From Nymphaea colorata (taxonomy: Eukaryota > Streptophyta > Magnoliopsida > Nymphaeales > Nymphaeaceae), in NCBI RefSeq assembly GCF_008831285.2, contig NC_045144.1, forward strand, positions 1,302,001-1,366,000: 64,000 nt of DNA, written 5' to 3'. Position 1 is the stretch's first letter. The number at the start of each line of letters is the position of its first letter. Position numbers and translations under genes: made by a program. Under the pieces are notes generated by a model. It made no database searches. It was not told the origin of the DNA and saw nothing but the letters and a program-made list of their open reading frames with translations. Positions 37,401 through 50,729 of this stretch are shown piece by piece.

Positions 37401-40400
37401 GGGGATCAAAGTAATACATAGATCCCATTTTTATCCATATAAACTTGTGATTTAAACGTTTAAATCTTTCATTATGGACGTAATAACAAATGAAACACAT
37501 TAGATTAACTATAAAGATCAAATGAATAAATTGAATCTCATTTACTTTCAACTTGTGATTCCAATTCCAAATCATTAATATGGATGTGGCAACAAGTTGA
37601 GCACGTTTAATTGATTATGCATGATCAAATGAATCACTTAAATCTTGATCGCATTGATACGAACTTGTGATTTCAATACTTTAAATCGTTCACTATAAAT
37701 GTTACAAGTTCAACTCCTTCTAGTGAACACAAGGGATAAAAGTAATGCATTGTTCCCATTTGTCTCCATACGAACTTGTGATTTCGATCATTGAAATCCG
37801 TCATTATACATGTAATAACTAACAAAACACATTAGGTTAACTACAGGGCAAAAGGTGAATCGCTCGAACCTCATTCATTTTCTTACAAAATTGTGATTTC
37901 AATACACTAATTCATTCAATATGGATGTAACAACAAGTTAGGCACATTAAATTTACAATGCGTAATCAAATGAATAACTTAAATACCACTCGTATTGTTA
38001 CGAACTTGTTATTTTAATCCCTTAGATTGTTCAATATAGATGTAACTATAAAGTAATGTATAAATCTCATTTATATCCATATAAACTTCTGATTTTAATC
38101 ATTTAAATCATTCATTATAAAAGTAATAACAAGTGAAATACATTATATAAACTATAACATAATAAATGAATTACTTGAATCTAATTTATTTTGATACAAG
38201 CTTATGATTTCCATCCACTAAATCATTCAGTATGATGTAACAACAAGTTATGCACATTTAATTACAAATGCATCATCAAATGAATCTCTTAAATCATTAA
38301 CATTGTTATGAACTTGTGAATTCAATTGATTAGATCGTTACTATAGATGTGACAACAAACTCAACTCACTAGACAAACTAAAGGGGATCAAAGTAAACAT
38401 AGATCCATTTTTATCCATATAAACTTGTGATTTTAAACGTTTAAATCATTCATTATGGACGTAATAACAAATGAAACACATTAGATTAACTATAAGAGAA
38501 CAAATGAATAAACTGAATCTCATTTACTTTCAACTTGTGATTCCAATTCCCAAATCATTCAATATGGATGTGGCAACAAGTTGAGCACGTTTATTGATTA
38601 TGCATGATCAAATGAATCACTTAAATCTTGCTCGCATTGATACGAACTTGTGATTTCAATACTTTAAATCGTTCACTATAAATGTTACAAGTTCAACTCC
38701 TTGTAGTGAACACAAGGGATAAAAGTAATGCATTGTCCATTTGTCTCCATATGAACTTGTGCTTTCGATCATTGAAATCCTTATTTAGATGTAATAACAA
38801 GCAAAACACATTAGGTTAACTACAGGCAAAAGATGAATCACTCAAATCTCATTCATTTTCTTACAAAATTGTGATTTCAATACACTAATTCATTCAATAT
38901 GTATGTAACAACAAGTTAGGCACATTAAATTAAGCATGCGTAATCAAATGAATAACTTAAATACCACTCGTATTGTTACAACCTTGTTATTTCAATCCCT
39001 TAGATCGTTCAATATAGATGTAACTATAAAGTAATGTATAAATCTCATTTATATCCATATAAATTTCTGATTTTAATCATTTAAATCATTCATTATTAAA
39101 GTAATAACAAGTGAAATACATTATATAAACTATAACATAATAAATGAATTACTTGAATCAATTTATTTTCATACAAGCTTATGATTTCCATCCACTAAAT
39201 CATTCAGTATAATGTAACAACAAGTTAGGCACATTTAATTATAAATGCATCATCAAATGAATCTCTTAAATCATTAACATTGTTATGAACTGTGAATTCA
39301 ATTGATTAGATCGTTACTATAGATGTAACAACAAACTCAACTCACTAGACAAACTACAGGTGATCAAAGTAATACATAGATCCCATTTTTATCCATATAA
39401 ACATGTGATTTTAAATGTTTAAATCGTTCATTATGGACGTAATAACAAATGAAACACATTAGATTAACTATAAGAGATCAAATAATAAATTGAATCTCAT
39501 TTACTTTCAACTTGTGATTCCAATTCCCAAATCATTCAATATGGATGTGGCAACAAGTTGAACACGTTTAATTTATTATGCATATCAAATGAATCACTTA
39601 AATCTTGCTCGCATTGATACGAACTTGTGATTTCAATATTTAAATCGTTCACTATAAATGCTACAAGTTCAACTCCTTGTAGTGAACACAAGGGATAAAA
39701 GTAATGCATTGTCCATTTGTTCCATATGAACTTGTGCTTTCGATCATTGAAATCCTTCATTATAGATGTAAAACAAGCAAAACACATTAGGTTAACTACA
39801 GAGCAAAAGATGAATCACTCAAATCTCATTCATTTTCTTACAAAATTGTGATTTCAATACACTAATTCATTCAATATGTATGTAACAACAAGTTAGGCAC
39901 ATTAAATTAAGCATGCGTAATCAAATGAATAACTTAAATACCACTCGTATTGTTACAACCTTGTTATTTCAATCCCTTAGATCGTTCAATATAGATGTAA
40001 CTATAAAGTAATGTATAAATCTCATTTATATCCATATAAATTTCTGATTTTAATCATTTAAATCATTCATTATAAAGTAATAAAAGTGAAATACATTATA
40101 TAAACTATAACATAATAAATGAATTACTTGAATCAATTTATTTTCATACAAGCTTATGATTTCCATCCACTAAATCATTCAGTATAATGTAACAACAAGT
40201 TAGGCACATTTAATTATAAATGCATCATCAAATGAATCTCTTAAATCTTAACATTGTTATGAACTTGTGAATTCAATTGATTAGATCGTCACTGTAGATG
40301 TAACAACAAACTCAACTCACTAGACAAACTACAGGGGATCAAAGTAATACATAGATCCCATTTTTATCCATATAAACTTGTGATTTTAAACGTTTAAATC

Positions 40401-41384
40401 ATTCATTATGGACGTAATAACAAATGAAACACATTAGATTAACTATAAGAGATCAAATCAATAAATTGAATCTCATTTACTTTCAACTTGTGATTCCAAT
40501 TCCCAAATCATTCAATATGGATGTGGCAACAAGTTGAGCACGTTTAATTGATTATGCATTATCAAATGAATCACTTAAATCTTGCTCGCATTGATACGAA
40601 CTTGTGATTTCAATACTTTAAATCGTTCACTATAAATGTTACAAGTTCAACTCCTTGTAGTGAACACAAGGGATAAAAGTAATGCATTGTCCATTTGTCT
40701 TCATATGAACTTGTGCTTTCGATCATTGAAATCCTTTATTGTAGATGTAATAACAAGCAAAACACATTAGGTTAACTACAGGGCAAAAGATGAATCACTC
40801 AAATCTCATTCATTTTCTTACAAAATTGTGATTTCAATACACTAATTCATTCAATATGGATGTAACAACAAGTTAGGCACATTAAATTAATCATGCGTAA
40901 TCAAATGAATAACTTAAATACCACTCATATTGTTACGACCTTGTTATTTCAATACCTTAGATCGTTCAATATAGATGTAACTATAAAGTAATGTATAAAT
41001 CTCATTTATATATATATGAACTTCTGATTTTAATCATTTAAATCATTCATTATTAAAGTAATGACAAGTGAAATACATTATATAAACTATAACATAATAA
41101 ATGAATTACTTGAATCTAATTTATTTTCATACAAGCTTATGATTTCCATCCACTAAATCATTCAATATGGATGTAACAAAAAGGTAGGCACATTTAATTG
41201 TAAATGCGTCATCAAATGAATCTCTTAAATCATTAACATTGTTACGAACTTGTGAATTCAATTGTTTAGATCTTTACTTTAAATGTAACAACAAAGTCAA
41301 CTCATTTATTTTCATACGAACTTGTGATTTCAATTCCCAAATCATTCAATATGTATGTGACAACAAGTTAAGCAAATTTAATTG

Positions 41385-41590
41385 ATTATGCATGATCTTG
41401 TGATTTCAATCCTTTAAATCATTCACATAAATGTGACAACAAGTTAAGCAAATTTAATTGATTATGCATGATCTTGTGATTTCAATCCTTTAAATCGTTC
41501 ACTATAAATGTGACAACAAGTTAAGCAAATTTAATTGATTATGCATGTTCTTGTGATTTCAATCATTTAAATCGTTCACTATAAATGTGA
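41385..41590 (+). repeat. Triplet of shortened satellite monomers
   Basis: Three consecutive copies of about 75-77 bp share TTAATTGATTATGCATG then TCTTGTGATTTCAATC. A second triplet about 2.09 kb further on (43475-43680) and mirror copies near 22640-22850 and 24730-24940 indicate that a 2.09-kb segment carrying the triplet was duplicated. Confidence 0.8.
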
Positions 41591-44073
41591 CAAGTTCAAC
41601 TCCTTGTACTGACCACAAGGGATAAAAGTAATGCATTGTTCGCATTTGTCTCCATACGAACTTGTGATTTCGATCATTGAAATCCGTCATTGTAGATGTA
41701 ATAACTAACAAAACACATTAGGTTAACTACAGGGCAAAAGGTGAATCACTCGAATCTCATTCATTTTCTTACAAAATTGTGATTTCAATACACTAATTCA
41801 TTCAATATGAATGTAACAACAAGCTAGGCACATTAAATTAAGCATGCGTAATCAAATGAATAACTTAAACACCACTCGTATTGTTACGAACTTGTTTCAA
41901 TCCCTTAGATCGTTCAATATAGATGTAACTATAAAGTAATGTATAAATCTCATTTATATCCATATAAACTTCTGATTTTAATCATTTAAATCATTCATTA
42001 TAAAAGTAATAACAAGTGAAATACATTATATAAACTATAACATAATAAATGAATTACTTTAATCTAATTTATTTTCATACAAGCTTATGATTTCCATCCA
42101 CTAAATCATTCAGTATGGATGTAACAACAAGTTAGGCACATTTAATTATAAATGCATCATCAAATGAATCTCTTAAATCATTAACATTGTTATGAACTTG
42201 TGAATTCAATTGATTAGATCGTCACTGTAGATGTAACAACAAACTCAACTCACTAGACAAACTACAGGGGATCAAAGTAATACATAGATCCCATTTTTAT
42301 CCATATAAACTTGTGATTTTAAACGTTTAAATCATTCATTATGAACATAATAACAAATGAAACACATTAGATTAACTATAAGAGATCAAATCAATAAATT
42401 GAATCTCATTTACTTTCAACTTGTGATTCCAATTTCCAAATCATTCAATATGGATGTGGCAACAAGTTGAGCATGTTTAATTGATTATGCATTATCAAAT
42501 GAATCACTTAAATCTTGCTCGCATTGATACGAACTTGTGATTTCAATCATTTAAATCGTTCACTATAAATGTGACAAGTTCAACTCCTTGTAGTGACCAC
42601 AAGGGATAAAAGTAATGCATTGTCCATTTGTCTCCATATGAACTTGTGCTTTCGATCATTGAAATCCTTTATTGTAGATGTAATAACAAGCAAAACACAT
42701 TAGGTTAACTACAGGGCAAAAGATGAATCACTCAAATCTCATTCATTTTCTTACAAAATTGTGATTTCAATACACTAATTCATTCAATATGGATGTAACA
42801 ACAAGTTTGGCACATTAAATTAATCATGCGTAATCAAATGAATAACTTAAATACCACTCGTATTGTTACGACCTTGTTATTTCAATACCTTAGATTGTTC
42901 AATATAGATGTAACTATAAAGTAATGTATAAATCTCATTTATATATATATGAACTTCTGATTTTAATCATTTAAATCATTCATTATTAAAGTAATGACAA
43001 GTGAAATACATTATATAAACTATAACATAATAAATGAATTACTTGAATCTAATTTATTTTCATACAAGCTTATGATTTCCATCCACTAAATCATTCAATA
43101 TGGATGTAACAAAAAGGTAGGCACATTTAATTGTAAATGCGTCATCAAATGAATCTCTTAAATCATTAACATTGTTACGAACTTGTGAATTCAATTGTTT
43201 AGATCTTTACTTTAAATGTAACAACAAACTCAACTCATTAGACAAACTACGAGGGATCAAAGTAATTTATAGATCCCTTTTTTATCCATATAAACTTGTG
43301 ATTTTAATCGTTTAAATCATTCATTATAGACATAATAGCAAATGAAACGCATTAGATTAACTATAAGAGATCAAATGAATAAATTGAATCTCATTTATTT
43401 TCATACGAACTTGTGATTTCAATTCCCAAATCATTCAATATGTATGTGACAACAAGTTAAGCAAATTTAATTGATTATGCATGATCTTGTGATTTCAATC
43501 CTTTAAATCATTCACATAAATATGACAACAAGTTAAGCAAATTTAATTGATTATGCATGATCTTGTGATATCAATCCTTTAAATCGTTCACTATAAATGT
43601 GACAACAAGTTAAGCAAATTTAATTGATTATGCATGTTCTTGTGATTTCAATCATTTAAATCGTTCACTATAAATGTGACAAGTTCAACTCCTTGTAGTG
43701 ACCACAAGGGATAAAAGTAATGCATTGTTCGCATTTGTCTCCATACGAACTTGTGATTTCGATCATTGAAATCCTTCATTATAGATGTAATGACAAGCAA
43801 AACACATTAGGTTAACTACAGGGCAAAAGATGAATCACTCGAATCTCATTCATTTTCTTATAAAATTGTGATTTTAATACACTAATTCATTCAATATGGA
43901 TGTAACAACAAGTTAGGCACATTCAATTAAGCGTGCGTAATCAAATGAATAACTTAAATACTACTCGTATTGTTACGAACTTGTTATTTCAATCCCTTAG
44001 ATCGTTCACTATAGATGTAACTATAAACTAATGTATATATCTCATTTATATCCATATAAACTTCTGATTTTAG

Positions 44074-47000
44074 TTTAAATGAAAATGAATGGAATTTAAG
44101 TGATTCATTTGCTCACTTATATTTAATCTTATGTGTCTCACTTCTTATTACATTTATAATGAAGGATTTAAATGATTGAAATCACAAGTTCATATGTATA
44201 CAAATGGGATATATGCGTTAGTTTGACAATTAGTTGAACTTGTTGTTACATCTATAATGAATGATCTAAGGGATTGAAATCACATGCTTGTATTAATAAA
44301 AGTGGCATCAAATTGATTCATTTGATCACACACACTTAATTGAATGTGCTCAATTTATTGTTACAACCATATTGAATGATTTAGTGGATTGAAATGACAA
44401 GTTTGTTTGAAAATGAATTATATTCAAGGAATTCATTTGATGCAAAAATAATGTGTTTTACTTGTTATTACAATCTTAATGAATGATTTAAATCATTGAA
44501 ATCCCAAGTTTATATGAATACAAATGGGATTAATGCATGTGTTTAATCTCTTGTATTTAATATAATGAGTTGAATTTGTTGTCACATCTATAGGGAACGA
44601 TCTAAGAGATTGAAATCACAAATTCATATCAATTGGAGTAGGATTTAAGAGATTTAATTGATCTCACATAGTTAATTGAATGTACTTAACTATTGTTACA
44701 TCTATTCAATGATCTAGTCAATTGAAATCACAAGTTTCTATGAAAATGAGCGCGACTGAAGTCATTCATTTGATCAGTTGTAGTTAATCTAATGTGTTTC
44801 ACTTTTGATTATATTTGTAATGAAAGATTTAAATTATTGAAATCACAAGTTCATATGAATAGAAATGGGATCTATGCATAAGTTTGATCCCTTGTAGTTA
44901 ATCCAATGAGTTGAATTTGTGGTTACATCTATAGTGAACAAAGTAAGGGATTGAAATCACACGCTTGTATCTATACGAGTTAGATTTAAGTGATTCTTTC
45001 ATTTGATTAGGCACATTTAATTGAATGTGTTAACTTATTGTTAGATCCATATCAAATGATTTAGTGGTTTGATATCACAAGTTTGTATGAAAATGAATGA
45101 GATTCAAGTCACTCATATGATCTCTTATGGTTAATCTAATGTGTTTCACTTGTTATAATGTTTATAATGAATTATTTAAATGATTGAAATCACAAGTTTA
45201 TATGGATCCAAATGGGATCAATGAATTTGTTTGATCCATTGTATTTAACCCAATGAGTTTAACTTCTTGCTACATCTATAGTGAACGATTTAAGGGATCG
45301 AAATCACATGTTCCTATCAACACGAGTGGGATTTAAGTGATTCTTTTGATCACACATATTTAATTGAATGTGCTTTACTTGTTGTTACATCCATATTGAA
45401 TGATTTAGTGGATTGAAATCACAAGTTTAAATGAAAATTAATGAAATTCAAGTGATTCATTTGCTCACTTATATTTAATGTAATGTGTCTCACTTCTTTT
45501 CACATCTATAATTAATTATTTAAATTATTGAAATCACAAGTTCATATGTATACAAATGGGATCTATGCATTTATTTGATCCCTTGTAGTTAATCCAATCA
45601 ATTGAACTTGATGTTACATCTATAATTAATGATCTAAGGGATTGAAATAACAGGCTTGTATTAATAAAAGTGAGATCAAATTGATTCATTTGATCACACA
45701 CACTTAATTGAATGTGCTCAATTTATTGTTACAACCATATTGAACGAGTGTATTGAAATCACAAGTTTGTTTGAAAATGAATGATATTCAAGTAATTCAT
45801 TTGATGCCTTATATTAAAAATAATGTGTTTTACTTGTTATCACAATCATAATGAATGATTTAAATCATTGAAATCACAAGTTTCTATGGATACAAAAGGG
45901 ATTAATGCATTTGTTTAATCTCTTGTATTTAATATAATGAGTTGAATTTGTCGTGACATCTATAGCTAGGGGATTGAAATCACAAATTCATATCAGTTGG
46001 AGTAGGATTTAAGAGATTCAATTGATCTCACATAGTTAATTGAATGTACTTAACTATTGTTACATCTATTCAATGATCTAGTGAATTGAAATCACAAGTT
46101 CATATGGATACAAATGGGACCTATGCATAAGTTTGATCCCTTGTAGTTAATCCAAAGAGATGAACTTGCTATAGTGAACAACTTAAGGGATTGAAATCAC
46201 ACGCTTGTATCTATACGAGTGAGATTTAAGTGATTCTTTCATTTGATCAGGCATATTTAATTGAATGTGTTAACTTATTGTTAGATCCATATCAAATGAT
46301 TTAGTGGATTGACATCACAAGTTTGTATGAAAATGAATGAGATTCAAGTCACTCATAAGTTAATCTAATGTGTTTCACTTGTTATAATATTTATAATGAA
46401 TTATTTAAATGATTGAAATCACAAGTTATATGGATACAAATGGGATCATTGAATTTGTTTGATCCATTGTATTTAATCCAACGAGTAACTTCTTGATACA
46501 TCTATAGTGAACGATTTAAGGGATCGAAATCACATGTTCCTATCAACATGAGTGGGATTTAAGTGATTCTTTTGATCATACATATTTAATTTAATGTGCT
46601 TGACTTGTTGTTACATCCATATTGAATGATTTAGTGGATTGAAATCACAAGTTTAAATGAAAATGAATGAAATTCAAATGATTCAATTGCTCAGTTATAT
46701 TTAATCTAATGTGTCTCACTTGTTATTACATCTATAATGAATGATTTAAATGATTGAAATCACGAGTTCATATGTATACAAATGGGATCTATACATTAGT
46801 TTGATCCCTTGTAGTTAATCCAAACAGTTGAACTTGTTGTTACATATATAATAAATGATCTAAGGGATTAAAATCACAGGTTTGTATTAATAAAAGTGGG
46901 ATCAAATTGATTCATTTGATCACACACACTTAATTGAATGTGCTCAATTTGTTATTACATATATATTGAACGATTTAGTGGATTGAAATCACAACTTTGT

Positions 47001-47305
47001 ATGAAAATGAATGATATTAAAGTCATTCATTTGATGTCTTATTGTAAAAATAATATGTTTTACTTATTATTACAATCATAATAAATGATTTGAATCGTTG
47101 AAATCACAAGTTTATATGGATACAAATGGAATCAATGCATTTGTTTGATCTCTTGTATTTAATCCAACGAGTTTAACTTCTTGCTACATCTACATTGAAC
47201 GGTTTAAGGGATCGAAATCACATGTTCCTATCAACATGAGTGAGATTTAAGTGATTCTTTTGATCACACATATTTAATTGAATGTGCTTGACTTATTGTT
47301 ACATT
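44074..47305 (-). repeat. Satellite array block, reverse orientation (right 3)
   Basis: Mirror counterpart of 18980-22210. The orientation switch at about 44073 is the junction CTTCTGATTTTAGTTTAAATG. Confidence 0.88.
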
Positions 47306-47929
47306 CATACAAACTTGTGATTTCTATCCACTAAATCATTGAATGTAGATGTAACAACAAGTTAAGCACATTCAATTAAATATGTGTCATCAAATGAATC
47401 AATTAAATCTCATTCATATTGATACGAGCTTGTCATATCAATCTCTTAGATCGTTCATTATAGAAGTAACTACAAGTCCAACTCATTAGACTAATTACAA
47501 GGGATCAAACTAATGCGTAAATCCCATTTGTACCCATATGAACTTGTGATTTCAATCATTTAAATCGTTCATTATAAATGTAATAACAAGATAAACACAT
47601 TAAGTTAACTATAAGACACCAAATGAATGACTCGAATCTCATTCATTTTCATACAAACTTGTGATTTCAATCTGCTAAATCTTTTAATATAGACGTGACT
47701 ACAAGTTAAACACATTCAATTAAATATGCGTTATCATATAAATCACTTAAATCTCACTTGTATTGGTACGAACTTGTAATTTCAATCCTTTACATCATTC
47801 ACTATACTTGTCACAACAAATTCAACTCATCGGACTAACTACACGTGTTCAAAGTAATGCATAAATCCCATTTGTATCCATATGAACTTGTGATTTCAAT
47901 CATTCATTATAGATGTAACAACAAGTAAA
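47306..47929 (+). repeat. Satellite array block, forward orientation (right 2)
   Basis: Mirror counterpart of 18358-18979. Confidence 0.9.
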
Positions 47930-50729
47930 GTTATTCATTTGATTACGCAAACTTAATTGAATGTACCTAACTTGTTGTTACATCCATATTGAATGAATTA
48001 GTGTATTGAAATCACAACTTTGTAGGAAATTGAATGAGATTCGAGTGATTCATCTTTTCCCCTATAGTTAACCTAATGTGTTTCATTTATTATTACATCT
48101 ATAATGAAAGATTTCAATGATCGAAATCACAAGTTCATATGGAGACAAATGTGATTAATGTGTTACTTTTATCCCTTGTAGTTAGTCCAATGAGTTGAAC
48201 TTGTCACATTTATAGTGAACGATTTAAAGGATTGAAATCACTAGTTCGTATCAATGCGAGTAAGATTTAAGTGATTCATTTCATCATGCATAATTAATTA
48301 AATGTGCTTAACTTGTTGTCACATCCATATTGAATGATTTAGAGATTGAAATCACAAGTTCGTATGAAAATAAATGAGATTCATTTTATTCATTTGATCT
48401 CTTATATTTAATCTAATGTATTTCATTTGTAATTATGTGTATAATGAATGACTTAAATTATTAAAATCACAAGTTTATATGGATATAAATGGGATCTCTG
48501 CATTACTTTGATCATTTATAGTTTATCCAATGAGTTGAACTTTGTTGTAGCATCTATAGTGAATGATCTAAGAGATTGAAATTACAAGTTTGTATGAATA
48601 CGAGTGGGATTTAAGTGATTCATATGATCACACATGCTTAATTGAGTGTGCTTAACTTCTTGTTACATCCATATTGGTCGATTTAGTGAATTGAAGTCAC
48701 AAGTTTGTGTGAAAATGAAAAAGATTCAAGTAATTCATTTGATTCATTATAGTTAATCTAATGTTTTTCACTTGTGATTACATATATTTGATCACTTATA
48801 TTAAATTGAGAGATTAAGTGATTCATTTGATCACTTATATTTAATTGAATGTGCTTAATTTGTTGTTACATACGTATGAAATGACTTAGTGGTTTAGAAT
48901 AAGAAATTCGTTTGGAAATGAATGAGAGTCAAGTCATTCAATTGGTCCCTTTTAATTAATCTAATGTATTTCACTTGTTATTATATCTATAATGAATGAT
49001 TGAAATCACAAGTTCATATGTATACAAATGAGATCTATGCATTACTTTGAACACGTGTAGTTAGTTCGATGAAATGAATTTGTTGTTACATCTATAGTGA
49101 ACGATCTAAAAGATTGAAATCACAAGTTCGTATCAATACTAGTGCGATTTAGGTGATTCATATGATCACACATACTTAATTGAATGTACTTAAATTGTTG
49201 TCACATCCATATTGATCGATTTAGTAAATTGAAATCATAAGTTTGTATGAAAATGAATGAGATTCGAGTGATTGTTTTGGTGTCTTATAATTAACCTAAT
49301 GTGTTTCACTTGTTATTACATTTATATTGAACGATTTTAAATTATTGAAATCACAAGTTTATATGGATAAAAATGAGATCTATGCATTACTTTGATCCCT
49401 TACTGTTAGTCCAATAAGTTGAACTTAACGTTACATTTATAGTGAACGAACTAAAGAATTGAAATCACAAGTTTGTACCAATATTAATTATTTAAGTGAT
49501 TCATTTGATCACACATTTGTAATTAAATGTGCTTGACTTGTTGTTACATCCATATTGAATGATTTAGTGGATTGAAAGCATAAGTTTGTATGAAAATAAA
49601 TTAGATTCAAGTAATTCATTTAATATGTTATAGTTTATCTAATGTATTTCACTTGTTATTATATCTATAATGAATGATTTAGATTATTAAAATAAGAAGT
49701 TTATATGGATATAAATGAGATCTACACATTAGTTTATAGTTACATCTATAGTGAGTGGTGTTTAAGTTATTCATTTGATTACGCATACTTAATTGAATGT
49801 GCCTAACTTGTTGTTATATCCATATTGAATGAATTAGTGCATTGAAATCACAACTTTGTAAAAAAATGAATGAGATTCGAGTGATTCATCTTTTGCTATA
49901 TAGTTAACCTAATGTGTTTCGCTTGTTATTACATCTATAATGAAGGATTTCATTGATCGAAATCACAAGTTCGTATGGAGACAAATGAGATCAATGCATT
50001 ACTTTTATCCCTTGTAGTTAGTTCAATGAGTTGAACTTGTCGCATTTATAATGAACGATTTAAAGAATTGAAATCACAAGTTTGTGTCAATGCAAGTAAG
50101 ATTTAAGTGATTCATTTGATCACGCATAATTAATTAAGTGTGCTTAGCTTGTTATCACATTCATATCGAATGATTTAGGGATTGAAATCACAAGTTTGAA
50201 TGAAACTGAATGAGATCCAATTTATTCATTTGATCTCTTATAGTTAATCTAATGTGTTTCATTTGTTATTACGCCTATAGTGAATTATTTAAATGATTAA
50301 AATCACAAGTTTATATGGATATAAATCGGATCAATGCATTACTTCGATCCGTTGTAATTTGTCCAACGAGTTGAACTTGCTGTTACATCTATATTGAACG
50401 ATCTAAGAGATTGAAATTACAAGTTTGTATCAATATGAGTGAGATTTAAGTGATTCATATGATCACGCATGCTTAATTGAGTGTGCTTACTTTGTTGTCA
50501 CATCCATATTGATAGATTTGGTGAATTGAAATCACAAGTTTGTTTGAAAATGAATGAGATTCAAGTAATTCATTTGATCAATTATAGTTAATCTAATGTT
50601 TTTCACTTGTTTATATATATTTGATCACTTATATTTAATTGGGAGATTAAGTGATTCATTTGACCACTTATATTTAATTGAATATGCTTAACTTGTTGTT
50701 ACATACGTATGGAATGACTTAGTGGTTCA
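47930..50729 (-). repeat. Satellite array block, reverse orientation (right 1)
   Basis: Mirror counterpart of 15556-18357; the array ends at about 50729 (ACTTAGTGGTTC), after which the AT-rich flank begins. Confidence 0.9.

Larger units (their letters stand above)
29213..44073 (+). repeat. Satellite array block with nine-monomer higher-order repeats, forward orientation (right 4)
   Basis: The marker GAATTCAATTGATTAGATCG recurs near 29345, 30470, 31450, 32440, 33415, 34390, 35375, 36355, 37335, 38320, 39295, 40268 and 42205, mostly 972-988 bp apart, with variants near 41255 and 43185. Each unit has nine monomers. Adjacent units are nearly identical apart from scattered single-base deletions. 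The first few hundred bases after the gap contain many such deletions. The outer end, 41250-44073, is more diverged and contains shortened monomers. Confidence 0.93.
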
